A stretch of 64,000 bases of DNA from Myroides sp. NP-2 (GTDB taxonomy: Bacteria > Bacteroidota > Bacteroidia > Flavobacteriales > Flavobacteriaceae), in assembly GCF_014145665.1 (NCBI RefSeq), contig NZ_JACHTD010000001.1:248001-312000 (forward strand), read 5' to 3'. The number at the start of each line of letters is the position of its first letter. Positions within the stretch are counted from its first letter, which is position 1. Below are positions 8,832-16,913 of this stretch, one piece after another. The notes beneath the pieces are model-generated. The model did no database searches. It saw nothing but the letters and a program-made list of their open reading frames with translations, and was not told where the DNA came from. The translations under genes were made by a program, and so were the position numbers.

Positions 8832-10001
8832 ATGACTAGTTTATTAATAGTAGCGATAGTTGTATTATTGGGAATTGCAATCTGGCAATTGACAAAGATA
8901 TTTGATTTAACGCAAGTAGGGTCTGGTCCTGATGACTATGAATCTCAACTAGCTAATCCAAAAGATAACAACATACAAGGATATGTAGTTTTCGGATTCT
9001 TAGCTTTTATTTATGTATTCACTATCTATTGTTTAGTAGAATACGGAAGTTTTCCATTAATGAGTGATTCAGCATCAGAACACGGAAATACAGTTGATAA
9101 TCTAATGTGGATTTCAATGGCGTTGATTTTCTTTGTTCAAATTGTTACTCAATTCTTATTACACTACTTCGCATTTAAAGCTCGTGGTGTTAAAGGAAGA
9201 AAAGCAAGATATTTTTCTGATAATGATAAATTAGAAGCAGCTTGGACAATCATCCCAACCATTACTTTAACAGGTTTAATCCTTTACGGTTTGTTCGCTT
9301 GGAATGATATCATGTTTGTTAATGAAGAGGAAGAAGTTATCAACATCGAAGTATACGCAAAACAATTTGCTTGGGATGTTCGTTATGCAGGTCCTGATAA
9401 TACATTAGGAAAAGCTAACGTTCGTTTTATCAAAGGTGTAAACGTGGTAGGTGTTGATATGACTGACCCGAATGCACAAGATGATAAAATGGCAAAAGAA
9501 CTTCACTTACCAGTTGGAAAGAAAGTTGTTTTGAAATTTAGATCACAAGATGTATTACACTCTGCTTATTTGCCTCACTTTAGAGCGCAAATGAACTGTG
9601 TACCTGGAATGGTGACTCAATTTGCTTTTGTACCTAGCGTTACAACAGAAGAAATGAGAACACGTGAGTCGATTGTTAGTAAAGTGAATAATATTAACAA
9701 TATTAGAGCTGATAGAAGTCAAGAGCTTATTGCTGAAGGTCATGAACCTTTAGATCCATATACATTTGATTACCTATTATTGTGTAACAAAATTTGTGGA
9801 GCTTCTCACTATAACATGCAATTAAAAGTTGTTGTGTCTACAGAAGAAGAATATAACGCTTGGTTAAAAGAGTTACCTACTTTAGCAGAACAAGTAGCTG
9901 CTGAAAATGGGGCTAAAGAAGAAGAAGTAACTGCACCTGCTGAAACAGAAGTTGTAACAGAAGAAGTAGAAACTGAAGCTATCGCTCAAGTAGTAAAATA
10001 A
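8832..10001 (+). CDS. coxB: Cytochrome c oxidase subunit II (CuA protein)
   Basis: Subunit II of a heme-copper oxidase, receiving electrons at the binuclear CuA centre. The CuA ligands are visible: His243 in VLHSAYLPHF, then Cys318, Cys322, His326 and Met329 in the CNKICGASHYNM stretch. There are four predicted transmembrane helices (about 2-20, 48-70, 95-118 and 138-158) where classical subunit II has two. No CxxCH is present, so unlike caa3 subunit II from Thermus it carries no fused cytochrome c; ActE or the ActA monoheme domain may donate directly. The last 35 residues are an acidic Glu/Val/Thr-rich tail. It follows actF by 17 nt. Confidence 0.94.
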   Translation: MTSLLIVAIVVLLGIAIWQLTKIFDLTQVGSGPDDYESQLANPKDNNIQGYVVFGFLAFIYVFTIYCLVEYGSFPLMSDSASEHGNTVDNLMWISMALIFFVQIVTQFLLHYFAFKARGVKGRKARYFSDNDKLEAAWTIIPTITLTGLILYGLFAWNDIMFVNEEEEVINIEVYAKQFAWDVRYAGPDNTLGKANVRFIKGVNVVGVDMTDPNAQDDKMAKELHLPVGKKVVLKFRSQDVLHSAYLPHFRAQMNCVPGMVTQFAFVPSVTTEEMRTRESIVSKVNNINNIRADRSQELIAEGHEPLDPYTFDYLLLCNKICGASHYNMQLKVVVSTEEEYNAWLKELPTLAEQVAAENGAKEEEVTAPAETEVVTEEVETEAIAQVVK

Positions 10002-10028
10002 TTCACGTATTTAATTAAAACTTATACT

Positions 10029-11825
10029 ATGTCAGCAATAGGACACGAAATAATTAATGATCACGATCACGATCATCACGATAAAGGTAATTTCTTCACT
10101 AAATACGTATTTAGTTTAGATCACAAGATGATTGCAAAACAATACTTGATTACAGGTATTATTATGGGAATCATCGGGATTGTAATGTCCCTTTTATTTA
10201 GAATGCAAATCGCGTGGCCTGAAGAATCTTTTCAGGTATTCAAATGGTTATTAGGAGAAAAAATGGCTCCAGACGGAGTTATGCGAAATGATATTTACCT
10301 TGCTTTGGTTACCATGCACGGAACAATCATGGTATTCTTCGTATTAACTGCTGGTTTAAGTGGTACGTTCTCGAACTTACTTATTCCATTGCAAATTGGA
10401 GCACGTGATATGGCTTCTGGATTCATGAACATGTTATCTTACTGGTTCTTCTTTGTTTCTGCGGTATTAATGGTTATTTCAATCTTCGCAGAAGGTGGAC
10501 CTGCTTCTTCAGGATGGACAATTTATCCTCCTTTAAGTGCACTTCCACAAGCAATCCCAGGATCAGGTATGGGAATGACATTATGGTTAATCTCTATGGC
10601 TATCTTCATCGTTTCCTCTACAATGGGATCGTTGAACTACGTAGCAACAGTAGTTAACTTGAGAACAAAAGGAATGACAATGACTAGAATGCCATTGACA
10701 GTTTGGGCGTTATTCGTTACAGCTATCATCGGTATCGTATCTTTCCCTGTTCTTTTATCTGCTGCATTATTATTGATTTTCGATAGAAGTTTTGGTACTT
10801 CATTCTTCTTGTCAGATATTTATTTAGCTGGAGAAGTTTTACATTACCAAGGAGGATCACCAGTATTGTTTGAACACTTATTCTGGTTCTTAGGTCACCC
10901 TGAGGTATATATCGTAATCTTACCTGCAATGGGTATTACATCAGAAATTATCGCAACTTCTGCACGTAAACCAATCTTCGGATACCGTGCGATGATTGCT
11001 TCAATCTTAGGTATTGCGTTCTTATCAACAATCGTTTGGGGTCACCACATGTTCGTATCGGGTATGAACCCGTTCTTAGGATCTGTGTTTACCTTCACAA
11101 CATTATTGATCGCTATTCCTTCCGCTGTAAAAGCGTTCAACTATATCACTACAATTTGGAGTGGTAATATCCAAATGAACCCTGCTATGTTATTCTGTAT
11201 TGGTTTCGTATCTACGTTTATCACAGGAGGTTTAACAGGGATTATCTTAGGAGACTCAACACTAGATATCAACGTGCACGATACGTACTTCGTTATCGCT
11301 CACTTCCACTTAGTAATGGGTATCTCTGCACTTTACGGAATGTTTGCTGGTATCTACCACTGGTTCCCTAAAATGTTCGGAAGAATGATGAATAAAAACT
11401 TAGGTTATATTCACTTCTGGGTAACTGCAGTTTGTGCGTACGGAGTATTCTTCCCAATGCACTTTATCGGATTAGCAGGTTTACCTCGTCGTTACTATTC
11501 AAATACAGCATTCCCATTATTCGATGAATTCTATGATGTGAACGTATTAATTACTGTATTTGCTTTAGTAGGATCGGCATTCCAATTAGTATTCTTATGG
11601 AACTTCTTCGTTAGTATTTTCTATGGTAAGAAAGCACCTCAAAACCCTTGGAGATCAAACAGTTTAGAGTGGACTACACCAGTAGAACACATCCACGGAA
11701 ACTGGCCTGGTGAATTACCAGTGGTTTACAGATGGCCATATGACTACAGCAAACCTGGTTTACCAGAAGATTACGCACCTCAAACTATGCCTTATATGGA
11801 AGGTGAGGAGCAATTACACCACTAA
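10029..11825 (+). CDS. coxA: Cytochrome c oxidase subunit I
   Basis: Catalytic subunit with the heme a, heme a3 and CuB sites that reduces oxygen to water and pumps protons. About twelve transmembrane helices in 598 aa. GHPEVY gives His290 (CuB), Glu292 (proton-gate position) and Tyr294 (cross-linked tyrosine), indicating an A1-type oxidase; HFH at 425-427 gives the two heme-ligand histidines of helix X, and HGT near residue 97 the other heme a ligand. The N-terminus has an Asp/His-rich stretch (DHDHDHHD, residues 11-18). It is the last gene of the act-cox operon and is followed at once by a strong terminator. Confidence 0.96.
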   Translation: MSAIGHEIINDHDHDHHDKGNFFTKYVFSLDHKMIAKQYLITGIIMGIIGIVMSLLFRMQIAWPEESFQVFKWLLGEKMAPDGVMRNDIYLALVTMHGTIMVFFVLTAGLSGTFSNLLIPLQIGARDMASGFMNMLSYWFFFVSAVLMVISIFAEGGPASSGWTIYPPLSALPQAIPGSGMGMTLWLISMAIFIVSSTMGSLNYVATVVNLRTKGMTMTRMPLTVWALFVTAIIGIVSFPVLLSAALLLIFDRSFGTSFFLSDIYLAGEVLHYQGGSPVLFEHLFWFLGHPEVYIVILPAMGITSEIIATSARKPIFGYRAMIASILGIAFLSTIVWGHHMFVSGMNPFLGSVFTFTTLLIAIPSAVKAFNYITTIWSGNIQMNPAMLFCIGFVSTFITGGLTGIILGDSTLDINVHDTYFVIAHFHLVMGISALYGMFAGIYHWFPKMFGRMMNKNLGYIHFWVTAVCAYGVFFPMHFIGLAGLPRRYYSNTAFPLFDEFYDVNVLITVFALVGSAFQLVFLWNFFVSIFYGKKAPQNPWRSNSLEWTTPVEHIHGNWPGELPVVYRWPYDYSKPGLPEDYAPQTMPYMEGEEQLHH

Positions 11826-11845
11826 AATTATTTAGTTTAGATATA

Positions 11846-11878
11846 AAAACGCCATTCATTTTTGAATGGCGTTTTTTT
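11846..11878 (+). terminator. Rho-independent terminator of the act-cox operon
   Basis: Perfect 9-bp stem CGCCATTCA / TGAATGGCG (11850-11858 and 11863-11871), TTTT loop, followed by a run of seven T. It starts 25 nt after the coxA stop. Confidence 0.9.
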
Positions 11879-11904
11879 GTATCCCTTTTTTTGAATTATC
11901 TTTG
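11876..11904 (+). promoter_or_regulatory. ruvB promoter overlapping the coxA terminator T-tract
   Basis: TTTG at 11876-11879, inside the terminator U-run, is separated by 17 nt from TATCTTTG at 11897-11904, an exact TAnnTTTG -7 box. Only 5 nt lie between the box and the ruvB ATG, so the transcript would have almost no leader. Confidence 0.5.
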
Positions 11905-11909
11905 TTTCT

Positions 11910-12932
11910 ATGAATGAGCATCTAGATCCTACAACCAAACATTTCAACCAAGAAGAATTTGACGTTGAAAAAAAACTTAGACCCCTGTCTTTTGACGATT
12001 TTGCGGGTCAGGATAGTGTGTTGGAAAATTTAAAAATCTTCGTGGCTGCTGCTAATCAAAGGGGAGAAGCACTTGATCATGCTTTGTTTCACGGACCTCC
12101 GGGACTCGGAAAAACTACTTTAGCTAATATTTTAGCCAATGAATTAAATGTAGGTATCAAGATTACTTCTGGACCAGTGTTAGATAAGCCAGGAGATTTA
12201 GCAGGTTTATTGACAAATTTAGAGGAGCGTGATGTGCTTTTCATTGACGAGATACATCGTTTGAGTCCCATTGTAGAGGAATACTTATACTCTGCTATGG
12301 AAGATTTCAAGATTGATATTATGATTGAATCTGGGCCAAATGCGCGTTCGGTTCAAATTCACCTCAATCCCTTTACGCTCGTAGGTGCTACCACGCGCTC
12401 AGGATTGCTTACGGCACCGATGCGTGCGCGTTTCGGTATTCAAAGCCGTTTACAATACTACTCTAAAGAATTATTAGCCACTATTATCGAACGCAGTGCA
12501 TCCATTCTCCAAGTGCCCATTGATCTCGAAGCTGCAATTGAAATTGCTGGACGCAGTCGCGGAACACCGCGTATTGCTAACGCATTGCTGCGTAGAGTGC
12601 GCGATTTTGCCCAAATTAAAGGAAATGGTACCATTGATATCGAAATCTCTAAATATGCCTTAAATGCCCTGCATGTCGATGCACGTGGTTTAGACGAAAT
12701 GGACAATAAAATCCTTTCGACAATTATCGATAAATTTAAAGGTGGGCCTGTAGGTCTCTCGACCTTAGCTACTGCTGTATCTGAAAATGCTGAAACCTTG
12801 GAAGAAGTTTACGAACCTTATTTGATTCAAGAGGGATTCATTATTCGTACTCCCCGTGGTCGTGAAGCGACGGAATTGGCATTTAAACACCTCGGTCGTT
12901 CTAAATCTGTAGGCGGATTATTTGATTTGTAA
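11910..12932 (+). CDS. ruvB: Holliday junction branch migration ATPase RuvB
   Basis: Hexameric AAA+ motor that drives branch migration with RuvA during recombinational repair. The 340-aa length is normal. The Walker A motif GPPGLGKT is at 62-69, Walker B is seen in the LFIDEIHRL segment near residue 110, sensor I region in GATTRSGLL, and the arginine-finger/winged-helix C-terminus contains RTPRGREAT. The ATG at 11910 is preceded directly by the -7 box, fixing the start. The gene is 3 nt upstream of queG, so the two are probably cotranscribed. RuvA is encoded separately, upstream of sprA. Confidence 0.97.
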   Translation: MNEHLDPTTKHFNQEEFDVEKKLRPLSFDDFAGQDSVLENLKIFVAAANQRGEALDHALFHGPPGLGKTTLANILANELNVGIKITSGPVLDKPGDLAGLLTNLEERDVLFIDEIHRLSPIVEEYLYSAMEDFKIDIMIESGPNARSVQIHLNPFTLVGATTRSGLLTAPMRARFGIQSRLQYYSKELLATIIERSASILQVPIDLEAAIEIAGRSRGTPRIANALLRRVRDFAQIKGNGTIDIEISKYALNALHVDARGLDEMDNKILSTIIDKFKGGPVGLSTLATAVSENAETLEEVYEPYLIQEGFIIRTPRGREATELAFKHLGRSKSVGGLFDL

Positions 12933-12935
12933 GCA

Positions 12936-13895
12936 ATGAAGGATAAACGCGCCCTTGATATCGTCTCTACTAGCGCTAAAGCTGCCCATTATGCTACCCT
13001 CATCAAAGCCGAAGCCAAGCGCTTGGGATTTATGTCTTGTGGTATCTCTAAAGCAGGTTTTTTAGAAGAGGAAGCACCGCGTTTGGAACAATGGTTGCAT
13101 GCTAATATGCACGGTAGTATGCAATACATGGAGAATCACTTCGATAAACGACTAAACCCAACCTTGTTAGTAGAAGGAGCAAAAAGTGTCGTTTCTTTGC
13201 TTTTTAACTACTATCCAGAACAGACACAAAACGCAGATGCATTTAAGATCTCCAAATACGCCTATGGTGAGGATTATCACTTTGTGGTTAAGGATCGCTT
13301 AAAAGAATTGTTGCATTTTATTCACGAGCACATCGGTGACGTAGATGGGCGTGTTTTTGTCGATTCTGCCCCAGTACTAGACAAAGCTTGGGCCGCAAAA
13401 AGCGGATTGGGATGGATTGGTAAAAACAGCAATCTCATTGCCAAACAAGCGGGTTCTTTCTTTTTTATTGCCGAATTGATTATCGACTTAGATCTCGAAC
13501 CCGATGGTGCAACCACCGATCACTGTGGTAAATGCACCCGTTGTATCGACGCCTGTCCTACGGGAGCCATAGAAAGTGCTTATGTCGTCAATGGATCTAA
13601 GTGTATTTCCTATTTTACCATTGAACTAAAAGACGATATTCCCAAAGAATTTTCGGGAATGTTTGACAATTGGATGTACGGTTGCGATGTCTGTCAAGAC
13701 GTTTGCCCGTGGAATCGCTTTGCAACCCCCCATAAAGAAGCCCGATTTACTCCTAAGGATGAGTTAATGAACTTTTCCAATCGAGAGTGGGAAGAACTTA
13801 CTAATGAGGTTTTTAATGATATATTTAAAAAATCCGCAGTAAAAAGAACGAAATTTACAGGATTAGTGCGAAATATTAAATTTTTAAAGGAATAA
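12936..13895 (+). CDS. queG: Epoxyqueuosine reductase
   Basis: Cobalamin- and FeS-dependent enzyme performing the last step of queuosine tRNA modification, reduction of epoxyqueuosine to queuosine. Two 4Fe-4S cysteine clusters are clear: C197, C200, C203, C207 ([11 protein letters not shown]) and C250, C253, C257 (CDVCQDVC). The segment [19 protein letters not shown] (about 142-160) is the family signature around the active site and cobalamin. At 319 aa it is a short form without the C-terminal HEAT repeats present in some homologues. It starts 3 nt after ruvB. Confidence 0.95.
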   Translation: MKDKRALDIVSTSAKAAHYATLIKAEAKRLGFMSCGISKAGFLEEEAPRLEQWLHANMHGSMQYMENHFDKRLNPTLLVEGAKSVVSLLFNYYPEQTQNADAFKISKYAYGEDYHFVVKDRLKELLHFIHEHIGDVDGRVFVDSAPVLDKAWAAKSGLGWIGKNSNLIAKQAGSFFFIAELIIDLDLEPDGATTDHCGKCTRCIDACPTGAIESAYVVNGSKCISYFTIELKDDIPKEFSGMFDNWMYGCDVCQDVCPWNRFATPHKEARFTPKDELMNFSNREWEELTNEVFNDIFKKSAVKRTKFTGLVRNIKFLKE

Positions 13896-13927
13896 AATTC
13901 TAACAATAAATTATCTTTAAAAAGAGG

Positions 13928-13935
13928 TAACTTTG
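13928..13935 (+). promoter_or_regulatory. -7 promoter box for maeB
   Basis: TAACTTTG, exact TAnnTTTG match, 23 nt before the maeB ATG. No TTG at the standard -33 distance. Confidence 0.4.
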
Positions 13936-13958
13936 TTTATTCGGTTAAAATTATTTTT

Positions 13959-16238
13959 ATGAATAAAGAAAGCTTACGCAGGGAAGCGTTGTTATATCAC
14001 GCGAAACCAACGCCTGGAAAAATACAAGTTTTACCTACAAAGAAATACTCTTCTCAAAGAGATTTAGCCTTGGCTTACTCACCAGGAGTTGCCGAGCCTT
14101 GTTTAGAAATCGCTAAAGATGTAAATAACGTTTATAAATACACAGCAAAAGGAAACTTAGTTGCTGTTATTTCCAATGGAACAGCCGTTTTAGGATTGGG
14201 TAATATCGGTCCTGAAGCTTCTAAACCCGTTATGGAAGGAAAAGGTCTTTTGTTTAAGATTTTTGCAGATATAGATGTGTTTGACATTGAGGTAGATACC
14301 ACGGATATCGACAAATTCATCGAAACGGTGAAAAATATCGCCCCAACTTTTGGAGGGATTAACTTAGAAGATATTAAAGCGCCAGAATCGTTTGAAATCG
14401 AAAGACGATTAAAAGAAGAATTGAATATTCCCGTAATGCATGACGATCAACACGGAACAGCAATTATTTCTGCAGCAGCTTTATTGAATGCTCTCGAACT
14501 GGCAGGAAAAGAGATTGACCAAGTGAAAATGGTGGTTTCTGGTGCTGGATCTGCTGCAATTGCATGTGCCAACTTATACGTTGCCTTTGGTGTGAAACAA
14601 GAAAATATACTCATGTTCAACAGTAAAGGGGTATTGAAGAAAGGGGATGACCGCATTTCGGATATGCAACGCGTTTTTGCGGTTGACTATGATATTTCCT
14701 TAAAAGATGCCATGAAGGGAAGTGATGTCTTCATCGGACTTTCAACAGCGGATGTTGTAACACCAGACATGTTATTGGGGATGGCAGAGAACCCTATTGT
14801 ATTTGCAATGGCTAATCCAAAACCAGAGATTGATTACAACTTGGCGGTAGCGACGCGTAAAGACGTAATTATGGCAACGGGTCGATCAGATTATCCGAAC
14901 CAAGTGAATAACGTTTTGGGATTCCCTTATATCTTTAGAGGGGCATTGGACGTTCGTTCAACAAAAATCAATGAAGAAATGAAGATGGCAGCCGTAGTTG
15001 CACTTGCTAAACTAGCAAAAGAACCGGTGCCAGAACAAGTAAATATCGCTTACGGAGAAACTAAACTTAGCTTCGGTCGCGAGTATATTATCCCTAAACC
15101 ATTCGATCCACGCTTAATTGCCGTTGTTCCACCAGCAGTAGCTAAAGCAGCTATGGAGTCTGGATTAGCTGAAGCGCCAATTACAGACTGGGACAAGTAT
15201 AAGCAAGAGTTAGAAGAACGCATGGGTTCTGATAACAAATTGGTGCGTATGTTGTTTAATCGCGCTAAAATTGATGCTAAACGCGTAGTCTATGCTGAAG
15301 CTGACCACTTGGATGTGTTGAAAGCGGCTCAAATCGCCTATGAAGAGGGAATTGCTATTCCAATCCTTTTAGGAGATAAAGAAACAATTCTTGAACTTAA
15401 GAAAGAAATTGAGTTTCACGCAGACGTAGAGATCATTGATCCCAAAGCAGATAGCGAAAAAGAAAGAAGAGCAACATTTGCAGATTTATACTGGAAAACA
15501 AGACAACGCAAGGGTATTACACATTACGAAGCAGCTAAACTGATGCGCGAGCGCAATTATTTTGCTGCCATGCTTGTAAATACAGGACAAGCAGATGTAT
15601 TACTAACTGGATATTCACGTAGCTACCCAACTGTAGTGAAACCAATTTTAGAACTTATTCCTCGTGCACAAGGTGTAGATAAGATTGCTACGGCAAACTT
15701 AATGATGACCAAAAGAGGCCCTATGTTCTTAGCTGATACGGCAATTAATCCAAACCCTACAGCAGAAGAGTTGGCTAAAATCGCCGTTATGGTGGAGAAA
15801 ACCGTGAAATTATTCGGATTAGACCCCGTAATTGCGATGCTGTCTTATACGAACTTCGGATCTGCACAACATGCCTCTCCTACAAAAGTAAAAGAAGCAG
15901 TGAGAATCTTACACGATCAACACCCTGATATGGTTGTAGATGGTGAAATTCAAATTGACTTTGCATTGAATAATGAAATGCTGAAATCTAAATTTCCATT
16001 CTCTAAATTGGTGAACAAAAAAGTTAATACGCTTGTGTTTCCTAATTTAGATTCTGCGAATATTACTTATAAAATGTTGAAAGAATTGAACAAAGCGACG
16101 TCAATCGGCCCAATTATTATGGGACTTGAAAAAGCAGTTCACATCTTCCAACTTGGAGCAAGTGTAGATGAAATGGTCAATATGACGGCAGTAGCTGTAG
16201 TGGATGCTCAAGTAAGAGAGAACCGCAAGAAAAAATAA
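13959..16238 (+). CDS. maeB: NADP-dependent malic enzyme with C-terminal phosphotransacetylase-like domain
   Basis: Converts malate to pyruvate and CO2 with reduction of NADP. Two fused parts are visible in 759 aa: residues 1 to about 425 are the malic enzyme (YSPGVAEPCLEIA, the metal/substrate stretch VMHDDQHGTA near 160, and the dinucleotide-binding GAGSAAIAC near 190), and residues about 430-755 are a phosphate acetyl/butyryltransferase-like domain. In MaeB enzymes the second domain is regulatory, binding acetyl-CoA, and is not known to be a working phosphotransacetylase. The gene is a single unit with its own -7 box and no obvious terminator before ruvA. Confidence 0.95.
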   Translation: MNKESLRREALLYHAKPTPGKIQVLPTKKYSSQRDLALAYSPGVAEPCLEIAKDVNNVYKYTAKGNLVAVISNGTAVLGLGNIGPEASKPVMEGKGLLFKIFADIDVFDIEVDTTDIDKFIETVKNIAPTFGGINLEDIKAPESFEIERRLKEELNIPVMHDDQHGTAIISAAALLNALELAGKEIDQVKMVVSGAGSAAIACANLYVAFGVKQENILMFNSKGVLKKGDDRISDMQRVFAVDYDISLKDAMKGSDVFIGLSTADVVTPDMLLGMAENPIVFAMANPKPEIDYNLAVATRKDVIMATGRSDYPNQVNNVLGFPYIFRGALDVRSTKINEEMKMAAVVALAKLAKEPVPEQVNIAYGETKLSFGREYIIPKPFDPRLIAVVPPAVAKAAMESGLAEAPITDWDKYKQELEERMGSDNKLVRMLFNRAKIDAKRVVYAEADHLDVLKAAQIAYEEGIAIPILLGDKETILELKKEIEFHADVEIIDPKADSEKERRATFADLYWKTRQRKGITHYEAAKLMRERNYFAAMLVNTGQADVLLTGYSRSYPTVVKPILELIPRAQGVDKIATANLMMTKRGPMFLADTAINPNPTAEELAKIAVMVEKTVKLFGLDPVIAMLSYTNFGSAQHASPTKVKEAVRILHDQHPDMVVDGEIQIDFALNNEMLKSKFPFSKLVNKKVNTLVFPNLDSANITYKMLKELNKATSIGPIIMGLEKAVHIFQLGASVDEMVNMTAVAVVDAQVRENRKKK

Positions 16239-16304
16239 AAAATAAAATAAAAATCTTCCTTGATCTGAGTGTCATTATGTTAGTAAATAGTTAAAATTAT
16301 TTAC

Positions 16305-16312
16305 TATTTTTG
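16305..16312 (+). promoter_or_regulatory. -7 promoter box for ruvA-sprA
   Basis: TATTTTTG, exact TAnnTTTG match, 16 nt before the ruvA ATG. This probably also drives sprA, whose start lies only 3 nt beyond the ruvA stop. Confidence 0.45.
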
Positions 16313-16328
16313 ATGAAAATTAAAGACT

Positions 16329-16910
16329 ATGATTGCGCAGATCCAAGGAAGATTGATTGAAAAAACACCTACAGAAGTAATTGTGGATTGCCACGGTGTA
16401 GGCTATCAAATAAATATATCTCTTTATACGTATTCGCTTATAGGTAATTCTGAGAACCTAAAGCTGTATACTTTTCTTCAAATAAAAGAGGATGCGCATA
16501 CTTTATTCGGATTTATAGACAAAGTAGAGCGCGAACTGTTCAAGCTTTTAATCTCCGTATCTGGAGTAGGGGGGAATACCGCTCGTAATATTTTGTCGTC
16601 TACTGTACCCAAAGAATTATTGCAAATGATTGCCAATGCTGATGCGAAAGGCATTCAGCGAATCAAAGGTATTGGTGCAAAAACTGCCCAACGAATCATA
16701 TTAGACTTACAGGAAAAGGTAATAAAACTTTACAATATAGACGAAGTTTTACCTACGATTAACAATACAAATGCGGATGAAGCGTTATCTGCTTTAGAGG
16801 TGCTTGGTTTTGTTCGCAAAACAGCAGAAAAAGTGATTGATTCGATTTTAAAATCGGATCCCAATGCCTCTGTTGAAGATATTATTAAACAAGCATTAAA
16901 AAAATTGTAA
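16329..16910 (+). CDS. ruvA: Holliday junction DNA-binding protein RuvA
   Basis: Tetrameric Holliday-junction binding partner of RuvB. The 193-aa protein shows the three RuvA domains: an OB-fold N-terminus (MIAQIQGRLIEKTP), a helix-hairpin-helix middle with SGVGGNTARNIL and KGIGAKTAQRIILDL, and a C-terminal RuvB-contact domain (about 145-193). It is immediately followed, in the same reading frame, by sprA, an arrangement that couples a DNA repair gene to a secretion gene by position only. Confidence 0.97.
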   Translation: MIAQIQGRLIEKTPTEVIVDCHGVGYQINISLYTYSLIGNSENLKLYTFLQIKEDAHTLFGFIDKVERELFKLLISVSGVGGNTARNILSSTVPKELLQMIANADAKGIQRIKGIGAKTAQRIILDLQEKVIKLYNIDEVLPTINNTNADEALSALEVLGFVRKTAEKVIDSILKSDPNASVEDIIKQALKKL

Positions 16911-16913
16911 GTC

